A DNA stretch of 64,000 nucleotides from Photobacterium sanguinicancri (GTDB lineage Bacteria > Pseudomonadota > Gammaproteobacteria > Enterobacterales > Vibrionaceae): contig NZ_AP024851.1 in the NCBI RefSeq assembly GCF_024346675.1, forward strand, positions 1 through 64,000. Direction: 5' to 3'. Made by a program: the position numbers and the translations under genes. The notes below the pieces were generated by a model that saw only the letters and a program-made list of their open reading frames with translations, had not been told where the DNA came from and did not search any database. Position 1 is the first letter of the stretch. Each line of letters begins with the position of its first letter. Positions 56,813 to 64,000 of the stretch are shown piece by piece.

Positions 56813-57392
56813 ACTGGACTGGCTTTTTTGTCTTATCTATTTGTTTCTAAAGGACTTATAAAAATTCGATGAGTTTGGCGAAATTCCGGTTTCCAGTTTG
56901 GGTGATTTTTAGGAGGTTTTCGTGAGGAAAGTGCAGTTAGCATGGTTCAGCTTTAATGGTTAACTTGGAAATGCCCCATTTCGCGTTAGAGCAAATATTT
57001 ATTCACATCCTGTTAATACGCTTTTGCCCTACCAAAAGTTATCCAAAGTGGTGTACTAATACTGTATCCATCGACTGGGCTGCGCATAGCCCCTCAAGCC
57101 TACTCTTTTACATTTAAGCTGTTGATTTGTGTTTGAAAGACGAAACATGGGTAACTCTGGATGATTTAGAGGTAACAGGGAATCAACATCACAAACTTAT
57201 AAAATATTTTTTCAGAGCAGAACAAGGTATAAACATTGAAACCTACGGCTAGTTGTAATTTATTACTACTGCATGCCAAAGTATCAAAGGTGATTTATTC
57301 CCACACTCCCCAAAGTTAACGGGGAGTCTATGGGAAATAAAAATAATGTAGCTAGTACTTAAAGAGCAGAGTTATTTTAATTATTTAGATTG
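56813..57392. other. Intergenic region with hairpin near its right end
   Basis: About 580 bp. A large stem (57305-57311 ACTCCCC with 57321-57327 GGGGAGT, extended by TTATT-CCCA and TGGGAAATAA to about 57295-57340) lies behind the ATPase gene stop. A short TTG-initiated frame (57133-57252, about 39 codons, LKDETWVTLDDLEVTGNQ) might be a gene remnant but has no start support. The arsR promoter should be near 56740-56850. Confidence 0.5.
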
Positions 57393-60300
57393 CTACGGCA
57401 ATGGATTCGCAGGGCTACCATCACAAAACTGAAAGTTATATTCAGAATATTCTTTCCAAAATTCATCAGGAATCATTTTTAATAATTCATCACGAGAGTT
57501 CACTCCTGGCTTAATAACCATATTATATTCTTTCATGCCTGTCATCAAAACGCTCCACCCATTATTCACTCCATTAACATACTCTGGATCTGAAGTGACA
57601 AAGGTATAGAGTCTATCAATATCATGATTTTCCATTTTACGAGGAGATATAAAAACATAGACCATTATTCTAGTTTTATTATTTGGTTCATAGTCATTTA
57701 CTTCAGAAAGATGAAATTCTGAGCGATGTTTATTGAATGAATATACATTTGATTTCTTCGGCTTATTAAAACCATGATTATCCTCAAGGTACAACCCCAT
57801 ATTGTGATGCACTAAAAGAGGATCTTGTTTGAAGAATGCACCTAGACCATTTGAGTATTTAGCAATTGTAATATATTTTTCTCTTTTCTCACCAAAGAAG
57901 TCTGAGCAAATACAATCATACAAATTGTTTGAAATACAAGGCAGTACGCTTGTTACAATATCATACTCAGGATTTTCAACATTCCAATTAGATGTTGGGA
58001 ATAAAATTTCTCGATTCTCCCTATCACTATCGGTGGTGTGAAGCATTAGTTTCATAGAGCTTCCATTTTGCAAACTAGATTTAATAATAACTTCATCTTT
58101 GTTTACCGTAACACTATCTGAGTTAATAATCTTTGAATTAATTATAGTTTTTGATACATAATCCATTCCACTTTTATTTGGGTGAGATATGATCTCATAA
58201 TCTGAAAGCAAGAATTCTTTGATGCTCTTTTCTTTTAAAGTGATTCCACTAAATCCATCCCAGCTCAGTTTGGACAACTTCCTAGATAAAAACTTCGGAA
58301 AGAAGATATCATTCTTAAAGTTAAATAAATCAAAAGCATATGAAACACATTCATTAAATAAATTAGTTCCATGAGATATGCCTTCTAATTTAAGGTGATC
58401 TTCTAGTTGATCTAAAACAAGGTCAATTAAACTATCTAATATATTGTCACAATATGAATCTAGTTCTTTTGGCACTGAAGTTATAGACTTTCTATCAACA
58501 GATAGTTGAGGTCTGACTTTTCCAGTAAAGTTCAAGCTTCCAATCCGTGCCAAACCATAAATAGGACTATCAAAATGAAAACTATTGCTATCGACAGATA
58601 TCCCATCAATACTTACCTGCTGAAAACCAATAACTGGGATATCATTCAAAAAACGGGAAGAATTTATTGATAATTCTTTCTTTGGAAGACATATTACCAC
58701 GTTTATGATAATACCTTGATACTCAACCTTCAGGTTGTAATGATTAACGGAATCAATAAAATCAGAGTACACAAAATCATTTTTCGTAGCACTCTTTATC
58801 AAAAGTGCATTTATATAATCCTTATGATTCAGTAGGTTAAGTTTTTTATAATCGAAAGCATATGGTTTGTTGTGAATACTAAGACGGCAACCTGAATCTA
58901 CAGTTTTAACATATACTTTAATATCTTCAAATGTGGATGTAACAAAGTCATCAACTTTAAAGTACAAATGATCATCTAAATCATCAATAATACCTCTGTA
59001 ATCATTATATTTTTCAGGAAGGTATTTATACTCAAAGCTATTTCTTTTGGTTATTTTAATCAGATCAATATTATCTATCGACCTATCTGATATTTTTGAT
59101 TTAAATTCATTTTTTAGAAGTACCCTAATAATTGTACCTGATTCACCAATTAATTCTTCATCTACAATGTCATTCTTCCTATAGTAGAAAGTTTCATGTG
59201 GCCCTTCAATTGAACAACTTATAAGCTTACGGTTTTCTTTTTTGGTTACAATATCAATTCTTTCCCCTAGCATAAAGCAAGATAGTATACCAATACCAAA
59301 CTGTGAAGTAGGAGTGAAATCACTAGAGTAATTTGCTTGTTCTCGATAAAAGACTGGTGATTTGTAATATGAATTACCGATATTCAGTAAATAGTTCTCT
59401 ATGATGTCTTCATTCATCCCAACACCATTATCTCGACAATACAAATACATATCATCATCGATCTTTTCTAAACCAAACTCAATTTCAAACTCTTTTTTAT
59501 AACGATTCTTATCATGAGTGGCTTTTAAGGTTCTACACGCATCAAGAGCATTTTGATATAATTCTCGAAGACAAGCATACTCATCCTTATATAAACCAAC
59601 CCCCATCAAAAGTTCAATGATTTGTTTCTGATTTATCTTAAACTTTAAACCTCTAACTGGCAAAAACTCATCTTCATCATTCTTTATTCCATGACGATTT
59701 ACTATTTCTTCCAAAGAGAATTTATATAAATCTTGCCATTGCCTACTCAATGTAAAGTAATTTTGGATCTCTTGATCTATATAATCTAAGTATTTATGTA
59801 ACTTAAAATAATCATTTGGATTAGTGCAGTATGCTTTAAATGATATTCTTCCATTGCTAATTTCGTAACTTACACCATTATTTTTTACTGCCCATTCATG
59901 AAAGCTATAGTTAGATTCAAAAACTTTAGCTTTAGATATCGACATAGGTGCTCTATCGAAACTATAGTGAATAATATCCCCAAGTCTTAACATCATGGAT
60001 ACAAATTGTAAATTCGTAGACTTCGCTTCAACATATTGAGACTCTTTATCCAATTTAAATATATATTCTAAGTTTTCACCATGAGATCGACATATAGAGG
60101 ATAAATCATTTGTTATTTTTTTGCCCCAAGCTGGTTGACCTATGACTTCTCCAAATTTTCTAGATAAATTCTTTACATACTTTTCAATTCTTATATGATG
60201 ATTACATCTAATAAAATCTATTCTAATCTGGTCATTTAATTTCGAGAAATCACCTTGAGATTTAACGTATTCAAACGAGTCTTTAAAACCATTTCTAAAC

Positions 60301-60815
60301 TTCTGATATTCTATTAATAATGACGCTAATTCTCTTTTTAATTCATTTTCACTGTCAGGACAAAAATCCCAGCTTAAATCAACCTTTAATTCGACCCAAA
60401 GATCATCGATAAAAGTAAGTGCTTGTTGATAACTATAAGGTTGCTTGAGGTCATTCTTAACCGATGATTCATTATCAAAGTATTTATCGCTACCCTCTGT
60501 CATCTTCATTAAATTTAGCTCCCACTCGGCAGGAGCCATAGCACAATCATGAAGGTAAGATGAGGTTAGTAAGAAAAATAACTCAAATGATGATAATGAA
60601 TTGAGAATCTCATCACCTAATATTAATTCAATATTTTCAATGACTTTTCTACTGTGAGAAATGTCATGGATATCAAACTCAGTAAGTACTTGCAGAACCC
60701 GCTTTAAATGCCCCTCAGCAAAGCTCTCTATATCACTAGTCAGTTTGTATAAATCTCGCCCGATCTGCTCTTGTTTTCTGCTCTCTAGTATCTGTTTTAT
60801 GCTCATCATTTGCAC
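57393..60815 (-). CDS. HD domain plus Hsp90-like ATPase protein, probable conflict or defence protein
   Basis: A 1140-residue cytoplasmic protein, markedly AT-rich. The N-terminal 300 residues carry an HD-type region with HDISHS at 50-55 and YLHDCAMAP at 88-96. Next is a GHKL/Hsp90-like ATPase: N-box ELYQNALDACR (about 418-428), G1 motif CRDNGVGM (about 459-466) and lid/G2 motif TSQFGIGILSCFM (about 498-510). The remaining 500 residues resemble an HtpG-like middle part and an unassigned C-terminus. It is three to four times longer than a bare sensor ATPase and has no HtpG C-terminal MEEVD-like tail. The start may be GTG 60815 or ATG 60809. A divergent membrane protein lies 106 bp away. A defence role is inference. 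Confidence 0.75.
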   Translation of the reverse strand: MQMMSIKQILESRKQEQIGRDLYKLTSDIESFAEGHLKRVLQVLTEFDIHDISHSRKVIENIELILGDEILNSLSSFELFFLLTSSYLHDCAMAPAEWELNLMKMTEGSDKYFDNESSVKNDLKQPYSYQQALTFIDDLWVELKVDLSWDFCPDSENELKRELASLLIEYQKFRNGFKDSFEYVKSQGDFSKLNDQIRIDFIRCNHHIRIEKYVKNLSRKFGEVIGQPAWGKKITNDLSSICRSHGENLEYIFKLDKESQYVEAKSTNLQFVSMMLRLGDIIHYSFDRAPMSISKAKVFESNYSFHEWAVKNNGVSYEISNGRISFKAYCTNPNDYFKLHKYLDYIDQEIQNYFTLSRQWQDLYKFSLEEIVNRHGIKNDEDEFLPVRGLKFKINQKQIIELLMGVGLYKDEYACLRELYQNALDACRTLKATHDKNRYKKEFEIEFGLEKIDDDMYLYCRDNGVGMNEDIIENYLLNIGNSYYKSPVFYREQANYSSDFTPTSQFGIGILSCFMLGERIDIVTKKENRKLISCSIEGPHETFYYRKNDIVDEELIGESGTIIRVLLKNEFKSKISDRSIDNIDLIKITKRNSFEYKYLPEKYNDYRGIIDDLDDHLYFKVDDFVTSTFEDIKVYVKTVDSGCRLSIHNKPYAFDYKKLNLLNHKDYINALLIKSATKNDFVYSDFIDSVNHYNLKVEYQGIIINVVICLPKKELSINSSRFLNDIPVIGFQQVSIDGISVDSNSFHFDSPIYGLARIGSLNFTGKVRPQLSVDRKSITSVPKELDSYCDNILDSLIDLVLDQLEDHLKLEGISHGTNLFNECVSYAFDLFNFKNDIFFPKFLSRKLSKLSWDGFSGITLKEKSIKEFLLSDYEIISHPNKSGMDYVSKTIINSKIINSDSVTVNKDEVIIKSSLQNGSSMKLMLHTTDSDRENREILFPTSNWNVENPEYDIVTSVLPCISNNLYDCICSDFFGEKREKYITIAKYSNGLGAFFKQDPLLVHHNMGLYLEDNHGFNKPKKSNVYSFNKHRSEFHLSEVNDYEPNNKTRIMVYVFISPRKMENHDIDRLYTFVTSDPEYVNGVNNGWSVLMTGMKEYNMVIKPGVNSRDELLKMIPDEFWKEYSEYNFQFCDGSPANPLP

Positions 60816-60921
60816 TTATTTTCCCTACAAAACAGTCTTTTATGTTAGATTGAGTAGCTACCATATGCAAAGAGTATTACTATAAAGCTAGTCTTAGATG
60901 TCTAATTTAAAGGATCTTTAT

Positions 60922-61395
60922 ATGCCCAGTGAGCTAACAAAAGAGCTTGTTATAGAAAGGTATAAATTTATTCAGCAAAAGCAGATGCATCTTGATACTG
61001 CTTTACACGCCAACATAACACTACTCGTGAAAGTTCTAATCGGCCTATTTTCAGTAGTTTTTGCGATAGCTACATATCACCTGAAGGAGCCTGAGTTAGT
61101 TACGCAAGAAACTGTACTCCTTTTACTAGAGGGAGCTTCGTTACTAATGCTGTTTGTATCTGTTTTTTTCTTCTTGATAACCATTTCCAACATTTTTTCA
61201 TGGTTAGGCTACAGAAAGGATGAAGTGGAGTTATTAAACGACTTCGGAGGAGACTTACAACGACAAAAGCCTAAATTAAGCAATTTCTTGGCTTGGCAAG
61301 AAACATGGTTCTGCATTTCACTCGTGCTCTTTATGTTAGGATCATACACTGTGTGGCAACAAGCCACAGAAATCGTTGTGTTATTCTTGGACTAG
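60922..61395 (+). CDS. Small membrane protein divergent from the HD/Hsp90-like ATPase
   Basis: A 157-residue protein with three predicted helices: about residues 33-53, 65-95 and 130-150. The polar N-terminus (ELTKELVIERYKFIQQKQMHLD) and the cytoplasmic loop rich in charged residues are typical of small helical accessory proteins of unknown family. ATG 60922 has an AAAGGA site eight bases upstream; the in-frame ATG 60898 has none. A 20-bp palindrome overlaps the stop codon. A membrane partner for the neighbouring ATPase is possible but unsupported beyond position. Confidence 0.6.
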   Translation: MPSELTKELVIERYKFIQQKQMHLDTALHANITLLVKVLIGLFSVVFAIATYHLKEPELVTQETVLLLLEGASLLMLFVSVFFFLITISNIFSWLGYRKDEVELLNDFGGDLQRQKPKLSNFLAWQETWFCISLVLFMLGSYTVWQQATEIVVLFLD

Positions 61396-61403
61396 TCCAA
61401 GAA
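61384..61403. repeat. 20-bp perfect palindrome at a gene end
   Basis: TTCTTGGACT followed by AGTCCAAGAA, spanning the stop codon of the 60922 gene. It could fold as a 3' hairpin or bind a dimeric protein. Confidence 0.7.
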
Positions 61404-61850
61404 TGTAGGATTGTGAATCGATATTTTTTACTGACCATAAGTAGATACCCCGTTCATGCAAGGGGTACATACTGTTACAACTCCACTTGAAGCTGGCCAC
61501 AATCCTTTTCGCCTTGGTGCCTAAAATAGTTTGCTATTACTTTTCTGATCTGCACAAGTTGATACTGGGCACACCATTAAGTGACTTTGCCATATTTGAA
61601 GTAATTCAAAAATCACTAATTTAGCAAAGTCACTGACACGTTTTTGTCCAGAACCTTCACAGTTGGCACTTCGTAACACAGAAGTGCCCCAAAATGAGTT
61701 ACGGGTCGGGAATGTACTCGTTTAGTTTTAACGTGCTACTCATCATGGTGTACCCAAATCTTAACCTTAACTTAACCTTTGATGGTACGGCCTGATGATA
61801 GTTTGATTACACCCATACCTTTTGTGTTAACCGCTACGATTGTCTAGTGG
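61404..61850. repeat. Intergenic region with nested inverted repeats
   Basis: About 450 bp. AGTGACTTTGC (61580-61590) and GCAAAGTCACT (61624-61634) form a perfect 11-bp inverted repeat; inside it TTTGAA-GTAA-TTCAAA (61597-61612) makes a second. A further GGCACTTC/GAAGTGCC pair (61665-61672, 61681-61688) follows. No ORF is convincing. Confidence 0.6.
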
Positions 61851-62669
61851 TTAAGCTCGTTGTAATCCATAGGGGTGGCACTTCTTAGCTTTCAATCCAC
61901 TTCCACAGAAGCAAGGCTTGTTTCGTTGGCTTCCTTTCAAGTTACACTTCGGTTGCGTTGGTGATGTTTTAGGTGGTTGGACATTCTGCTTGGGCTTATC
62001 TCCAACTGGAGCTTCTTCTAAGGAGTTCAGCAGAGATTCTATTTGCTCTTCCAATTCTGAAACCCTTTGGTTTGAGTCACGTTGTGATTGTTCAGCTTCA
62101 AATTTACGCTCGTCCAGCTCGTACTGTTTTTGTTGGATAGAAACAGCTTCTAATTGCGTTGCATTAGACTCCCTAGTGAGTTCGTTGGCCTCTGACTGTT
62201 CTAAGTAGCTAGCGATGGTGAACACAAGGGTTAATACCAAGAGTAGTGTTTCGATTACTTTCTTGAGGTCTTTCTTTGGCAGGGACTTGATGTAGCTTTT
62301 AAACTTAGCAAACCTTGGGTCTACTTCACTCAAGGCATCTGCTAACTCGTTAGCGGTGATCTCATCATTAGCCGCTTCAGTTACATACTCTTGGAACTCT
62401 CTCAGACGTACAACATTGTCGAAGTTGCGTATCTCGTTCACCACCTCCCGTAACTGAAAGTTACCTTGTGAGTCGATATCCCAATCCTGCTGAATCGCCC
62501 AAGACCCACAGCGCTCACATCGAACTCGTGTTCCTCGGACAGTAATGTTACTGGAGTTCCCACCTACGAAGACAGGATTGCGGCTAAGGAAGGTGTGCTC
62601 ACAGGTAGGGTTCGTACATTTGGTTACCAAGAGGTCAGCTGCTTGGTTTTGTTCTGCGTGTGCGCTCAT
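61851..62669 (-). CDS. Zinc-ribbon, coiled-coil and SEC-C motif protein
   Basis: A 272-residue protein of unknown role. An N-terminal four-cysteine ribbon (CTNPTCEHTF and CERCGSW, residues 18-56) is followed by a helical region, one hydrophobic segment (ETLLLVLTLVFTIASYL, about 140-157), a charged coiled coil (about 160-220), a Pro/Lys/Gln linker and a C-terminal SEC-C zinc motif (PCFCGSGLKAKKCHP). SEC-C is the metal site first known from SecA and is common in stand-alone accessory proteins. The mix of soluble zinc motifs and one membrane segment is unusual. It lies in AT-rich accessory DNA and no operon partner is clear. Confidence 0.65.
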   Translation of the reverse strand: MSAHAEQNQAADLLVTKCTNPTCEHTFLSRNPVFVGGNSSNITVRGTRVRCERCGSWAIQQDWDIDSQGNFQLREVVNEIRNFDNVVRLREFQEYVTEAANDEITANELADALSEVDPRFAKFKSYIKSLPKKDLKKVIETLLLVLTLVFTIASYLEQSEANELTRESNATQLEAVSIQQKQYELDERKFEAEQSQRDSNQRVSELEEQIESLLNSLEEAPVGDKPKQNVQPPKTSPTQPKCNLKGSQRNKPCFCGSGLKAKKCHPYGLQRA

Positions 62670-63297
62670 GACTTACTCTCGTTGACTCATATTGTTACAT
62701 ACTGCCACTTTAGAGATCGCTGCTCAACTGCTTGCATAAAAGGTTTGTTGGGTATCACACTTGCTAATCGTGCTCCTTTAGACGCCCTAGAAGTGGTACA
62801 AATCTCGTAGTTGCCATATTATTAAGCAATTGAAATCAAATAGCTTATGCTTGGTATTTTGCAATCGAGAGTTCGAATCTCTAGATACTCTTTCTGTACT
62901 TGTTTCGTGAGCTGTTAACTCACCTTTGTCCAAGGACGTGTTGACGTCGCTCTCGACAAACTGAATTGTAATAAAGCTGATACGCAGATTGAGAAAAAGT
63001 ACAGCCATTTACTTATCTCTATACAATATTTTTGTATATACAGTGTGAAACAGCAGTAATGCTAAGCTGTAGAGTGCTCTTTTACTTTAATAAAGCAGCT
63101 TAGCCATTATTCGAGCTTTCTGAGGTGGGAACCGAATCGGAGGACGGTAGTACCCATATGTTTATATTGTACGTCTGCAGTGCTTGCTCGTGTCTTTCCT
63201 CAAAATCGGTTAGCTCACTTTGAGTTTTAGGTTAAATAGTCTGTAGTCGTAATGTCAGGCCGTTGAGGTACCTAGAGCTATTATTTCGTGAACATCA
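62670..63297. other. Intergenic region with stem-loop
   Basis: About 630 bp without a supported gene. It holds an imperfect inverted repeat (63057-63069 TAATGCTAAGCTG with 63096-63109 CAGCTTAGCCATTA, one unpaired base) and a short sequence resembling a tRNA T-arm (near 62865-62884) that is not part of a whole tRNA. Confidence 0.5.
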
Positions 63298-63681
63298 TTA
63301 ACTGCTTTTTTTGCGAAATGCCAATTCCGCTTTGAATATTTCAATCCTCCAGCGAGGCTGATTTTTTTGTGTCTGAATAATGGCTTCAATGTGATCGGTA
63401 TCAAGAGTTTTTAGAGGCTTGAATTCGACAGGTTGATTACCGTCTTTACCTCGTGTTCCCCAAAAGAAACCTTGCCTAACTTCATAATGAGGCGCATCAG
63501 AGTAGATGGATAGCTCCTCAAATGGCTCGGTATTAACGTTGCGTCGTAGCTCATCCGTACCCCCGTCTACCATATAGGTCTCTCCATTCTTATCAACGTA
63601 AGTGACATAATCGTGACGATGTTGGCTAATCAAGATTGTCTCGTCAGGGGTTTTAATTCGGTTTAGTACTATATGTTTCAT
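63298..63681 (-). CDS. Hypothetical protein, accessory-genome type
   Basis: A 127-residue soluble protein: KTPDETILISQHRHDYVTYVDKNGE near the N-terminus, FFWGTRGKDGNQPVEF in the middle, and a C-terminal segment LDTDHIEAIIQTQ. It looks like a short uncharacterised protein of the kind carried by plasmids, phages and islands, but I cannot name a family or function. It has no signal peptide or membrane segment. Confidence 0.55.
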   Translation of the reverse strand: MKHIVLNRIKTPDETILISQHRHDYVTYVDKNGETYMVDGGTDELRRNVNTEPFEELSIYSDAPHYEVRQGFFWGTRGKDGNQPVEFKPLKTLDTDHIEAIIQTQKNQPRWRIEIFKAELAFRKKSS

Positions 63682-63749
63682 GTGAGAGCCTCGCTTAATT
63701 TGCGGTCGTATTGGGTTCGATTATCTAGAGCTACCTTAGATTGGTGCTG

Positions 63750-63995
63750 TTAATCGCCTTCTCGAACACAGGTATCCTGGCTCATACCCTTCGGCCTCGA
63801 TTCTTCATCACCAAATGTAAGATAAAGATGGTTTGGTTTTGAAAAATTGCCGATGGTGCAGATGCCCCAAGACCAGCAGTCGCTATAGTCTTTATCTTGC
63901 TCTTGCATCATCTCGAGTTCGGCTTCTAACAGTTCGTGAATCGCCTCAATATATCTTGGTGTTAATTTGATTTGGTGGTTGTGATATCTAGCCAT
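63750..63995 (-). CDS. Hypothetical small protein
   Basis: An 81-residue acidic protein with an N-terminal helix rich in Glu (IEAIHELLEAELEMMQEQDKD) and a compact middle DCWSWGICTIGNFSKPNHLYLTFG. No family was recognised. It is 68 bp upstream of the 63681 gene on the same strand and may be cotranscribed with it. It starts five bases from the window edge, so an upstream start cannot be excluded. Confidence 0.45.
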   Translation of the reverse strand: MARYHNHQIKLTPRYIEAIHELLEAELEMMQEQDKDYSDCWSWGICTIGNFSKPNHLYLTFGDEESRPKGMSQDTCVREGD

Positions 63996-64000
63996 TTGAC

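Noticed and set aside
57133..57252. Short frame LKDETWVTLDDLEV with TTG start
   Set aside because: No ATG, no ribosome site and no recognisable family; too short to support as a gene.
62865..62884. tRNA-like T-arm (GAGAG-TTCGAAT-CTCT)
   Set aside because: No matching acceptor, D-arm or anticodon arm upstream within 80 bases and only four clean stem pairs, so it is not a tRNA and only a doubtful remnant.
61396..63297. Integron cassette array or CRISPR
   Set aside because: No repeated spacer structure and no attC-type RYYYAAC/GTTRRRY boundaries were found.

Overview
The window looks like a Vibrionaceae chromosome, most probably Photobacterium or a close Vibrio relative. This rests on gene content and on the AT-moderate gammaproteobacterial coding style; no rRNA or marker gene is present to settle the genus. 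The first 35 kb is core and metabolic. The rest is increasingly accessory: a giant toxin, broken insertion sequences, arsenic resistance and a probable defence or conflict region.

Layout. 1-2853: a proX-proW-proV glycine betaine/proline transporter, cut by the window start. 2931-3857: a GH114-type lipoprotein. 4562-8423 (minus): a yjfI-J-K-L-M type membrane-stress operon with a potassium channel gene inserted in it. 9002-20130 (plus): a nitrate assimilation cluster with nitrate reductase, SUMT for siroheme, an ANTAR antiterminator, an ABC nitrate transporter and NirBD nitrite reductase. Two long untranslated leaders in it end in intrinsic terminators, the expected target of the ANTAR protein. 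20356-23381 (minus): transaldolase and transketolase. 23713-28855 (minus): a large hybrid histidine kinase, an SMR transporter and a zinc-ribbon protein that resembles a domesticated IS1-type transposase. 29293-30214 (minus): deoD, preceded by a broken xapX gene. 30823-35156 (plus): an outer-membrane barrel, an ABC1 kinase, a GNAT acetyltransferase and a YiaW/YiaV-type membrane fusion pair.

35546-47531 holds the most striking locus. It is one 3624-residue secreted protein combining a choice-of-anchor A-like region, a vWA domain, FG-GAP-like repeats, cadherin-like repeats, an Rhs/YD shell and a C-terminal NucA/NucB-type nuclease. An overlapping gene, probably for exported immunity, follows it, and then a third gene broken by a truncated IS66. 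The IS66 remnant sits inside an IS1595-family transposase remnant (47531-50448), so the area has been rearranged by insertion and deletion.

50630-56710: an M14 peptidase, a 14-residue-repeat membrane protein, a DMT transporter with a divergent LysR regulator, a small lipoprotein, and an acr3-arsR arsenic module with a visible operator. 57393-63995: AT-rich accessory DNA. It carries a 1140-residue HD plus Hsp90-like ATPase, a divergent three-helix membrane protein, a zinc-ribbon/coiled-coil/SEC-C protein, two unrecognised small genes, and several inverted repeats outside genes.

No tRNA, rRNA or CRISPR array was found.
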